Below, piece after piece: positions 47,101-55,339 of a DNA stretch of 64,000 bases. Source of the stretch: Oikopleura dioica (taxonomy: Eukaryota > Chordata > Appendicularia > Copelata > Oikopleuridae). The notes under the pieces are model-generated. The model searched no databases. It was not told the DNA's origin and worked only from the letters and a program-made list of their open reading frames with translations. The number at the start of each line of letters is the position of its first letter. The stretch's first letter is position 1. The DNA lies in contig OU015568.1 in NCBI GenBank assembly GCA_907165135.1, forward strand, positions 8,688,501 to 8,752,500, read 5' to 3'. Position numbers and translations under genes: made by a program.

Positions 47101-48155
47101 ATTCGAAGAGATCGAGGAACTCCAGGAGGATCAAACATGCACTTGGCGGTGATAGGGTCGAGATTTTCATGCCAGTCAGAGATACCGGCAATATTGTAGC
47201 AGTGGACGCGGAAAACGTAGTCCATGCCTTCAGTCAAATCTGGAACATGGAGGTTGGTTTCGTTGACATCAACAGCGATTTCCTTCCACTGCTTGGATCG
47301 GCCAGCGCGCATTTGCACTGCATAGCCGAGGATTGGAGCGCCACCATCATTCTCAGGGACGTCCCACTCGAGCGAGATAGAGCTTGGAGTGGTGCCGACA
47401 TTCTTGAGAGCTCGTGGTGGCGAGGGTCGTTTCTGGTCGGGTCGGGGCTGACAGATTTCGGAAGCCTTTGATGGCTGAGATCGACCGGCATTGTTCACCG
47501 CAACAACTCGGAATTGGTATTCCTTCTTCATTGTGACAAGATCGCGGACGGTGAACTCGTTGGCCTTGACCTGAAGCTCCCAAGGAGAGAAGTCATCTCC
47601 CCAGGTGGAACCTTCAGTGATGGTAGACTCGGCGTCATCTTCGAGGGCAGAAATAGCAGTAGCGATCGATTCAGAGTAAAGGGTTTGCACGTCATCGTTA
47701 TCAGCTGCGAGGTCGGCTTCCTCAACTGCTTCGCCTATTTTTAAAATTCAAGATAAGAAAAAAGGACAAAAGAAAACTGATTACCTTCAATGTTTTCTTC
47801 TTCTTCTTCTTGCTGCGCTTCTTCAGCAACCTGTTCGACGGGGTTTTCAGCGGATTCCGGAGCTTCAGCTTCAGCTTCTACGGTTTCCTCTTCATCTCCT
47901 TCCTAATGAGGGTTTTAGAAACTAGATTTATAGAGATGTTTTTACCTGTTGGTTGGAGTTATTGTTAGAATTAGCAGACTGCGCGCTCATCTCGTACCCA
48001 AAAGAGATGTGTGCTGCAGCAGTAGCTGCTGATTCTGGGACGGCATCACGGGTGGCGAGTCCGGAGCCATCGAAAGTGGATTCAGCTTCGACAAGCGCAA
48101 CTTGCTGCTCGTCAGAAGCGTGACATTGTCCCTCCTTGGATGGGGAAAAATGCAT
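21602..48155 (-). CDS. TTN: Stand-alone A-band titin (Ig/FN3 super-repeats only)
   Basis: Exons 48155-47946, 47902-47785 and 47734-21602; the last is 26.1 kb. About 8,820 residues if two one-base deletions (38561-38564 and 33672-33675) are repaired. The N-terminus is a 70-residue Ser/Ala/Asn-rich exon and an exon rich in Glu. Then come a half FN3 and three FN3s, six 7-domain units (Ig-FF-Ig-FFF), three 11-domain units (Ig-FF-Ig-FFF-Ig-FFF) and Ig-F-half F. This is the order of the vertebrate titin D-zone (six units) and the start of the C-zone (eleven in human). FN3s show W-x-P and DGG-x-x-I-x-x-Y; Igs end D-x-G-x-Y. No Z-repeat, PEVK, kinase or M-band domain is present. A role as a thick-filament ruler segment is inferred from the family. 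The start is the first ATG in the frame after an in-frame TAA. Confidence 0.85.
33672..33675 (-). other. TTN: Apparent one-base deletion in titin (second)
   Basis: The coding strand reads GAA ACC AAAAG CC. Five A instead of four joins the two frames and continues VETK into PTCMVDPF at the normal linker position between an FN3 and the next. Confidence 0.75.
38561..38564 (-). other. TTN: Apparent one-base deletion in titin (first)
   Basis: The coding strand reads TCT AAAAG ATC. One more A restores D-R-S-K-K-I-K-F-R-V, the usual F-strand sequence of these FN3s. No intron fits. Confidence 0.75.
39690..40525 (-). other. TTN: Titin FN3 domain with a second FN3 inserted in its C-C' loop
   Basis: The first half (40525 to about 40380) has PPLHLKINKITSKTCSLTW and ITTYQVEML. 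A charged linker and a complete FN3 (SPPGPVSVMD to NAKGKSAP, about 40262-39980) follow. After another basic linker, the second half is EVWEACNK, Y-T-V-x-G-L and FRVIAINDYGESRPS (to 39690). Confidence 0.75.
41230..41545 (-). other. TTN: Lys/Glu/Ala-rich helical insert in a titin FN3
   Basis: About 100 residues rich in A, E and K (for example EEEKAKAAEAAKAAEEKAAA) lie between the C' strand (WQVVSYQS) and the F strand (FKYQFRVKAVNKAGES) of one FN3. Confidence 0.75.
42830..43075 (-). other. TTN: Charged insert in the C-C' loop of a titin FN3
   Basis: After GYIVDMRHYP come about 75 residues, first Lys/Pro/Glu-rich and then helix-like (AYVKEQKRLEKERLAAEAEA). The domain resumes with LWKPCNN. Confidence 0.75.
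44695..45640 (-). other. TTN: Titin Ig domain with a second Ig inserted between its C and D strands
   Basis: The first half runs LPQIEVIKSK to AKVSWYHIDEEG. An acidic/polar linker and a complete Ig follow (VELTVEVKDEDAAVVW to DAGRFGCYKG, about 45290-45010). After a Glu/Ala-rich linker, the second half is SSDKVTVSQ to GRYLIIAENNQG and VLDVPG, which leads into the next FN3 as usual. Confidence 0.75.
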
Positions 48156-48193
48156 TTGGGTTTGGTCACTTGGCAGTGTCGATATCGTATTGT
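48156..48193 (-). other. TTN: 5' UTR part of titin exon 2
   Basis: TTTTCAG, read on the minus strand, ends at 48194. The 38 bases from there to the ATG are open in the ATG frame but have no start. Confidence 0.45.
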
Positions 48194-48544
48194 CTGAAAA
48201 ATGAAATTATAATGATTTCTGTAAGAACTCAATAATAATGATTCATTTTAAACGTGTACAGGGACATAATGTCTATTTATAGTTTTGATTAACATTTTCA
48301 AAGTACAACTAAAAAGCTATCGACATCTCAGTGAGAATTTTCGCTCAAATCTTCTTAGATCTCTCGTCTGCAACTCAAAAAAGTACAAAACTGGAGCGCC
48401 TGGGCATATTATTTTTAAAAATCTCGCATAGATGTGTGCAGATAGACGAGCTAAGACGCGGGTAGCAAGTTAACACTTAGCACCTAAGCCTGTACCAGAA
48501 ATTTCTATTTCTGCACATCGCTTACGCAAGGGACGCTTACTCAC

Positions 48545-48620
48545 CTGAGAGTAATTCTTGAGCCGGTAGGGAGCTAATCCTTCTCTTAGCTGCAGTAGCT
48601 CCTTCTTCAAATCTGTGAAT
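48545..48620 (-). other. TTN: Probable non-coding first exon of titin
   Basis: A strong donor (CTCTCAG followed by GTGAGTAAG on the minus strand) lies at 48544. In the frame it would share with the titin ATG there is an upstream TAA and no ATG, so it would be 5' UTR. The upper limit is a guess. Confidence 0.4.
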
Positions 48621-48772
48621 ATCTCTTAGGCAGGGTTACGTTGAGTTGGGGTTGAATGAAAGTATGAGCTTCTGGCACCTTCGCTGCGTCGTAAAACAAC
48701 CAAGTCAGCTGATCGCCGACCGACCCAAGTCAAGTGCATGTCGGAAATGCGCACAGCTGACAATGCATATCA

Positions 48773-50172
48773 GCTTAGGAAATCAAAGAATTGATAGTCA
48801 TCGGATTAGAATGTTTTCTTGTTTATATGGTTTATTAGAAAATGAAAAGAAAAGTGTATAATACTTGGTTTATCAATTTCCTCCACCGCCGTTGCTTGAT
48901 GGTTTCGGATTCGCAATTCGGTAAATTTCATGAGCTCTCATCGCAGTTTTCATCAATAGACCTATTAGAAAAAACAAATTGGTTAGGAACTTGCTAAAGA
49001 AATGAAGCTTACAAAGCTTGATTTGAATCGGGAGATGAGGTGGAAAATTCACGGTAGCGAAGTAATTGCGGTCTTTCACCATGTTAGTCTTGAAGAATAA
49101 GATTTTGGTCTCTTCAGTGATACGTTCCACTTGACTGTCTAGAGTTGCAATAACATTTCCTTCTTGGCTGAGCGGGAAAAAACGTTAATATCTTAAACAG
49201 AATTATGAATACCCGAATATAATTTGCTCTTCTCCGTGTCGATTTGAGAATGAGGGCTGTGGCATGTTGAAGTCAAAGACTGGATTTGAGTAAGAGTCAA
49301 TCAGTTCTCCTGTAGGTGTTTTGCAACAGCCGTAATTTGTTCTGAGCTTTTATTTATAATTAATCTACAGAATTTCACAAAAACCTTAAACTTCCAAGTT
49401 GCTCTTGTCCGGCGAAAATACCTTCTTCTTGCATCGTCTTTAAACAAAATATTATCGACGGTAAATAATAGCAGAAGTGTGTTTTTGAAAACCAACCGGG
49501 CATTGGCAGAACAGAACAGAACAGATGCGAGTCATCGTGTGACACTTGTTCTGTTTGACAATTGTAGTCGACAAAACTTCTCCAAGGCTATGATGGTGCG
49601 CTGAAAACTGCACATCGCATTCGCAACAGCTAAGGCACTTGTTCTGGTATCTCACAGTAAGAAGCTGTTGTCGCTGGCTGTTGTAGACGATTACGCTTCC
49701 CATTTCATGGTTGTAATAAGGTTCGCAATCTTTTTGATGGACTGCTGTAAATTGAGTCTCTAAAATATCAAGATAGTTTCGGTTGTTTTTTGTCATTTTA
49801 TTCCTTGGAAGATAGCTCGTACCTGTCTCAAGAAATTGAAATTGCGAGCTCATCTTAAAAAAAACTGCGTAAAATACTAAAAAATATTCAATCTTTGTTA
49901 CTATTCTAGAGAGAAAATTATGAAATCTTTGGGAAATTTCATAAATATCCTGTTTATAAAGGCGCTTTATTGCCAGGGAGATTGGAAAAGTGATTCCGTA
50001 TTTATTCGTTCGATCGCTGTGGAAATTTTCCTTATCGGGTACCAATTTGGTACCTGCACCGCCCGGATCCCAGAAATTGTACTACCCCTTCTATCTGGAA
50101 AGTATCAATTCATATTCGATATGAAATTCTTATTTTCTAATAAGTTATCAGTGATAAGTGATAACGATGCTC
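48773..50172. repeat. Tandem duplication, unit 1
   Basis: CTTAGGAAATC followed by AAGAATTGA and TAGTCATCGGATT marks the start of this unit and recurs at about 50175. The unit holds scramblase-like copy 1 and an upstream region with GTTCGATCGCTGTGG, matched in unit 2 near 52167. Confidence 0.75.
48873..49853 (-). CDS. Scramblase-like protein, copy 1
   Basis: Exons 49853-49823, 49759-49497, 49437-49385, 49341-49213, 49167-49013 and 48961-48873; 239 residues. A beta-rich body (MGSVIVYNSQRQQLLTVRYQ, GELIDSYSNPVFDF, NVIATLDSQVERIT) ends in FPPHLPIQIKL and a short helix (LLMKTAMRAHEIYRI). The order and the final strand-helix step resemble phospholipid scramblases and the related Tubby-like fold, which move lipids across the plasma membrane or bind phosphoinositides. 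Cys pairs (CC-x-C, CQC, GCC) also fit. The similarity is weak, so the call is tentative. The first intron is 63 bp with no stop, so it could be retained in frame. The neighbouring copy 2 is a clear paralogue. Confidence 0.55.
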
Positions 50173-50290
50173 CAAGCTTAGGAAATCGAAGAATTGAATC
50201 GATTCAATTGATAGTCATCGGATTCATGCTGGTGATTTAGTTTATTAATAAATGAAAATAATAGTGGATGACAGTTGGTTCTCAAGGTTT

Positions 50291-51228
50291 TCAATTGTCA
50301 TCGGGTTTCGGATTTTCAATTATGTAAATTTCATGAGCCCTCATTGCTGTTTTCATCAATAGACCTGAAGACAGGTAGGTCAATTATTTTTAATTTAACA
50401 AAACTTACAAAGCTTGATTTGAATCGGCAGATGTCGCGGAAAGTTCACAGTAGTAATGTAATTGCGGTCTTTCAGCATCTTAGCCTTGAAGAATAAGATT
50501 TTTTTCTTTTCAGTGATGCGTTCCACTTGACTGTCCAGAGTTGCAATTTCATTCCCTCCTTGGCTAAACGGGAAAAAGCGTTAATATTTTTAACAGAATT
50601 ATAGATAACCTAAAAATAATTTGGTGTTTCTGTCGTTTTGGAAAGTTGAAGTCAAAGACAGGATTTGAATGAGAGTCAATCAATTCTCCAGTAACCGGTT
50701 CGGCCCAGTTGTACTTCGATCTTAACTTTTATTTATAATTTATCTACAGAAATTCACAATAACCTTAAACTTCCAAGATGCTCCTGTCCAGCGAAAATAC
50801 CTTTCTCTCGCATCGTCTTTAAACAAACGAATAATAGACTTTATAGTAAAGAAGAAGTGTGCATTCGAAAACCTACCGGCCAAGGACAGAAAAAACAGCA
50901 TTTATCTTCTTTGACAGTTGTAGTCGTCAAAACTTCTCCTAGACTATGATGCTCAGCTGTAAAATGCTCCTCGCACTCGAAACAGTTAATGTCGTCGTTC
51001 TGGTATCTCACAGTAAGAAGCTGTTGTCTTTGGCTGTTGTAGACAACAACACTCCCCATTCGATGGTTGTAATAAGGATCACAATCTTTTTGATGGACTG
51101 CTGTGAATTGCGTCTCTATAATATCAAGATATTTTCGGTAAAAGTGTTATTGTCAATAAATTATTGGTAGTTTTATTCTTTGGAAGACAACTCGTACCTG
51201 TCATAAGAAATTCAAATTGTGAGCTCAT
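50291..51228 (-). CDS. Scramblase-like protein, copy 2
   Basis: Exons 51228-51198, 51115-50877, 50816-50764, 50720-50610, 50563-50409 and 50364-50291; 220 residues. The six exons, their phases and most residues match copy 1 (MSSQFEFL, MGSVVVYNSQRQQLLTVRYQ, IATLDSQVERIT, LPIQIKL, LLMKTAMRAHEIY). Differences: exon 2 is 24 nt shorter, exon 4 is 18 nt shorter, and the tail is PKPDDN instead of a Gly-rich end. Intron 1 is longer and has stops, which confirms that the matching stretch in copy 1 is an intron. Function as for copy 1. Confidence 0.55.
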
Positions 51229-51399
51229 CTCTACAAGAAAGTGAATCAAATTCTAAAAGATATTCAATCTTTATTACTGTTGTAGCATAAAATAAGTGAT
51301 TTGCGTGGTAAGTTGTCTTTATATTCTTTATTGGTGAACATATGGTACCCTTCAGTATGCTCAAACCCTTGTTTATATACACTAAGGTTGAGAACATGG

Positions 51400-51985
51400 A
51401 CGTGCTTTTTTTAAGGTTAACGAAGTTTTCCAGTCCACTTCCGCCTTATAGACCCCCAAACACCATACCTTTTTAGAATCAGTAGAAAATTTTAAGAATT
51501 TTGACCATTTAAAATTCCAGAAAACTCCACTTCCGGTCGATTCTAGAGCCGGAAGTTGACCAAATTTAGGTGTTAGGGTGAAGTGTGACCCATCAAATTA
51601 ATGCTCAGATGATTTCCTATCATTTGAGAAAAGAGTGAACACCGACGGGGATCAAACCAACCGGAAAAACTGAAAAAATTCATCATTTTATGCCATTTTT
51701 ACATGATTTTACCGGTCGGTTTGACCATATTTGGGACTATTTCTTCTGATATATTGATTACAGGATGATACAAAATCTTCTGAGCATCAATTTGATAGGT
51801 CACACTTCACCCTAACACCTAAATTTGGTCAACTTCCGGCTCTAGAATAGACCGGAAGTGGAGTTTTCTAAAATTTTAAATGGTCAAAATTCTTAAAATT
51901 TTCTACTGATTCTGAAAAGGTATGGTGTTTGGGGGTCTTTAAGGCGGAAGTGGGCTGGAAAACTTCGTTAACCTTAAAAGCACGT
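51400..51985. mobile_element. Fold-back (long inverted-repeat) element
   Basis: Arms of about 220 bp are inverted copies. The left starts ACGTGC then TTAAGGTTAACGAAG and includes CTCCACTTCCGGTCGATTCT. The right ends CTTCGTTAACCTTAA then GCACGT. About 120 bp lie between them and no coding frame is seen. A TTAA sits near both ends and may be the target site. Confidence 0.75.
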
Positions 51986-52185
51986 CATGGTGACGTTAAT
52001 TGTGCGTTAAGTTGAACTGGCCCCGTTTCCCACAAGTCTAACGGCCAGGCTGAACCCTTGGAAAGGACCGTCACAGTTATTATTCTAGAGAAGAAACTAT
52101 AAATATTGCAAATTATGGTAATCAAACTGCAAATACCCCGAAAGTGGTTCCGTATTTACTCGTCCGATCGCTGTGAAAATTTTCC

Positions 52186-52377
52186 TTATCGCTCGCAAAG
52201 TACACTCCCCAAGACAAACAGATTTCGCAGCCATTGCAAAATCGCCAAGTTTCGCTTTTCCTTGCTGACGAAATCTTCCATTTCCGATCTCCTTTGTCGA
52301 TCGTTTTTCAGAGAGATTAGGACCACCGTTCCAATTATACAGAGCATAGTCGCTATAGTGACGCAGTATTTACACAC
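52186..52377 (-). other. Short ORF with a hydrophobic segment, doubtful
   Basis: 63 residues with YCVTIATMLCIIGTVVLISL followed by a charged tail. It lies in the piece present only in duplication unit 2. No splice, start-context or poly(A) support was found, so it may be chance. Confidence 0.2.
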
Positions 52378-52455
52378 AATCAGGAATCGTACTACCCCTT
52401 CTGTCTGGACAGCATCGATTCAAATTTGATATAAAACTCACACTTTCTGATAACG

Positions 52456-53982
52456 ATGCCGCCCAGAGGACTGAAGGAGAAAAAGGTACCGTCCCAGTAA
52501 CAACTCATATCTGAGCTCGAAACACTAGAAAGCGAAGGGAAAAGAAGCGAAAAAGGCGGTAAACTTTGAACCGGAAGAAAAGCCACAAAAGAAATACTCA
52601 ACTCGAGTGCCGGTAGCTGTTTTTATTGAGAAAGTAAAAATAAAAATTTTCTTCAGGAAAAAATCAAGCATGATTTCCTCGATCGAAAAATCAAAAATTT
52701 TCTGTCAATCGTCTTAGGAAGCAGAGAATATCATCCAGAAAAGGCGAGAACATGGGTAAGGGCTCATCAAGATTGGCTCTTCTGACAACTTCGGGCATCA
52801 TGAATTCTAGAGCCCAATAAAGAGTATGGACCTCTCCTCACGAATCTCTGAAATGGTGAAGGAAGATAGCCCTGAAAACTTCAAACACATAGCTCTAGTA
52901 ATGATCGGAAGCGTGCAAGAGAAACCTTCGATATTCTTGGGCTCAAGATGTCTCTGGAACGAAGCTACTGACGATTTTATGAAAGGGTCAATTCTTTTCT
53001 TCCGAAAATTTAAAATTCTTTTTTCTAAAAAATGAGCCTAAAAGATCAGTGCGATTTCAAAATGAATCTCTCTACGCTGTCGCTCTTATTCAGGGTTCCA
53101 ATTTTGGCCGAAAAAATTTTGGAGTGGAGTGGAGAGATGAGTGGATAGCCCAAAAAATTTTTTGAGCGGAGTGGAGCGGTGAGTGGATGCCCAAAAAAAT
53201 GGTTGAGCGAGTGGAGTGGGTGAGCGGAGTGGATTTTGAGTGGATTTTGAGCGGATTTTTAGGGAAGTTTGAGCGATTAAAAATTTTTTTTTGCATTTCA
53301 TAATCCATTATAATGGGTCGTTGGGGGGAGGGTTATCAAAAAGGTTGAAAGAGAGCAGAATAACAAAAAAGGTTCGACCCCAAGAGCAGACAGAAACCGA
53401 AGTCATCTTTGCACGCCGTGAGCAAGCCTTTCCTTTTCTGAAAAAAGGGGTTTTAAGAAAGGGGGTGAAAGGAAGAGAAAGAGGGGGCGTAAAGAAGAGA
53501 GGTTGAAAAAGGTCGGGCCCCCACGAGCAGACAGAAACCGAAGTCTTCTTTGCACGCCGTGAGGAAGCCTTTCATTTTTCTGACCATCAAACTTTTATGA
53601 AGGAGTTGGTCCTAAATTGAAGGTTGACCCTGATATTATATCAGTGATTTATTCTCTTGATTATCCCCTGAGAGAATTTGATTCTTCATTTAAAAATGGA
53701 CAAAACTCGGTCTCCAATCACAATACGAGAAAAGGGGCGCTAAAGACAAAAATCCACTCCATCCGCTCAAAATCCACTCCATCCACTCAAAATCCACTCC
53801 AAAGTAGATTTTACAGGTTGGAGTGGAGTGGAGCGAATGAGTGGATACTAAAAATATAGGCTGAGCGAGTGGAGTGGAGTGGATCCACTCCGCTCACGCT
53901 CCACTCCACTCCGCTCAAAATCCACTCCATCGCTCAGCAAAATTGGAACCCTGCTCTTATTTACTGCCTCTATTACGAATAA
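52456..53982 (+). CDS. Tctex1-domain dynein light chain; last exon interrupted by a transposon
   Basis: Exons 52456-52485, 52529-52612, 52657-52755, 52811-52986, 53045-53090, then 53962-53982 beyond the insertion and one target-site copy. This gives 151 residues: a basic N-terminus, then the Tctex1 fold with KIKNFLSIVLGSREYHPEKA, HIALVMIGSVQ, SRCLWNEATDDF and FQNESLYAVALI, ending YCLYYE. SRCLW-x-x-x-x-D and ESL-x-AVAL are diagnostic of Tctex1/DYNLT light chains, which act in cytoplasmic or axonemal dynein. Introns are 43, 44, 55 and 58 bp. With the element in place the reading runs on after VALI for about 20 foreign codons before a stop. It is divergent from the scramblase-like genes and shares their duplicated promoter area. 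Confidence 0.85.
53091..53953. mobile_element. hAT-like non-autonomous element in the last codons of the Tctex1 gene
   Basis: The ends are CAGGGTTCCAATTTTG and its reverse complement. The 8-bp target duplication CTCTTATT lies at 53083-53090 and 53954-53961. 863 bp, no transposase. Both subterminal parts are packed with GAGTGGA/GAGCGGA-type motifs, in opposite orientation at the two ends, as in hAT transposase-binding regions. The middle has two copies of GAGCAGACAGAAACCGAAGT (about 53382 and 53525). Confidence 0.85.
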
Positions 53983-54142
53983 ATTAAAATTTCACTCCTG
54001 AGTACCAAGCTTTGACCTTTCAAGGTCAGTGTGCTGAAATCAACGAGGAAAATCACCAAGATGAATGTTCAAAAGCAAATTTGAAAAACATAAATTTTCA
54101 AATTTACAATTTCGGGTGCGGCCAATTTCTTCTGTTCTTCGG

Positions 54143-54455
54143 GCTGCTACTATTTTCTGGAGTTTGAAAAATTTGGAGTACTTTTTCTGGAAGTTGTAAA
54201 AAATTTCGTAGGTTCCGTTTGGAGCAACGAAATTTCTAATCGATTTTTAAGGGTGTTAAGGGCCTCCCGGCCTCAAACCCCGGCAAAAATGTGGGCCCGG
54301 GCCCGTTCTTTCTTTTGCCGGGGTCAGTTACCCTTAATTATTACTCTAACACCCTTAAAAATCGATTTGAAATTTCGTTGCTCCAAACGGAACCTACGAA
54401 ATTTTTACAACTTCCAGAAAAGTACTCCAAATTTTTCAAACTCCAGAAAATTGGG
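54143..54455. mobile_element. Inverted-repeat (fold-back) element with nested GC-rich hairpin
   Basis: ATTTTCTGGAGTTTGAAAAA on the left and its complement on the right continue as arms of about 110 bp through GGTTCCGTTTGGAGCAACG to TAAGGGTGTTA. The loop contains CCCCGGCAAAA facing TTTTGCCGGGG. Short open frames inside are by-products. Confidence 0.75.
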
Positions 54456-54877
54456 GTAGCCGTTCTTCGAGTGAAGCATGACTGTACATTACACTAGTAT
54501 TTGGAGATAAGGATCTTGGCTCTTGAATTCAAACTTTCAAGGCGCCGAAATTCGCGGCTCTCGAAAAGTTCAAACAGAATTATTCGAATTTAGACGCGTT
54601 TTTGAATGAAGGATCTCTTTCAAATTTAACAGCAACAAAGGAGTCACGGAAGTGGCACTATCTGTACCAGCCAAATTTGACGTGGACACAAACAGATAAA
54701 AAGGACAGATTGAAACGGGAAAGCTTTTACTCTCAATGTTAGCAAAAATGGAGTTTTGGCTGATTACTTATCACTGAAACGTTATCAGCAATAAGTGTTT
54801 TACTAAATAGAATTATTTGATTTATCAAAATATTTAAAGAAGAAATTCTGATTTTTATCGACTCCTTTATTTTTCTC

Positions 54878-55167
54878 AATATCCTGATTTTCAAAGTATT
54901 TCTCGGAAATTATACTGTGTCGACTCAGTACAGCTAGGATAGCCGTGTTCTACTTGATCTTTAGCTAAAATATACATTACAATTATTATCGCGAAAATTC
55001 AGTATTTTCCGCTGAGTATCCTTTCAAATTGAAGATACTGAATTTTGCGCTAAATTTCGAATGTTTATTATATTTGAATATCAAGCAAGGCTCTTCAATC
55101 GTGGCTGTACCGAGTTGACACAGTATAATTTCCGAAAAGTGCTTTGATAACCTGAAAATTGAGCAAA
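54878..55167. mobile_element. Inverted-repeat element (MITE-like)
   Basis: Arms of about 60 bp centred on GAAATTATACTGTGTC (left) and GACACAGTATAATTTC (right), imperfect at the edges, separated by about 165 bp. No coding frame. Confidence 0.6.
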
Positions 55168-55189
55168 AAAGAGTTTTTTTGAAAATCTA

Positions 55190-55330
55190 TGCGACGCGTG
55201 ATCGGGCGCGTTGGCCCGTGCTCCCCCGCTTGGCTGTCCGCGATGACGTCATCAGCCGAATGGACCAATCAAAAAGTCCGACGGCGCTGGCGCACGCGCG
55301 TTTTCTCAATTTTTCAGCCATTTTGAAAAG
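55190..55330. promoter_or_regulatory. GC-rich island with CRE and CCAAT motifs, no gene attached
   Basis: A perfect TGACGTCA palindrome near 55243 and CCAATCA near 55266 lie in a short GC-rich stretch within A/T-rich DNA. No coding sequence was found within 2 kb on either strand that it would obviously serve. Confidence 0.3.
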
Positions 55331-55339
55331 TATTACTAC

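Larger units (their letters stand above)
50173..52460. repeat. Tandem duplication, unit 2
   Basis: Same left edge as unit 1. It is longer because it holds the fold-back element at 51400-51985 and about 155 bp of extra sequence near 52190-52380. The similarity runs as far as GATAACGATGC at the Tctex1 start (52452), so the duplication reached that gene's 5' end. Confidence 0.65.

Noticed and set aside
21581-47471. Long plus-strand open frames (up to 539 codons) opposite titin
   Set aside because: They have Ser/Asp/Val-rich, repeat-like translations, lie exactly antisense to the Ig/FN3 repeats and arise from codon bias. No domain was recognised.
21602-48155. Twitchin/projectin or a titin kinase here
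   Set aside because: The 7- and 11-domain order is that of titin, not the twitchin pattern, and no kinase motifs (such as HRDL or DFG) occur in the frame.
54253-54497. 68-residue ORFs in the fold-back element
   Set aside because: They read through the inverted-repeat arm and GC hairpin and have no protein-like features.
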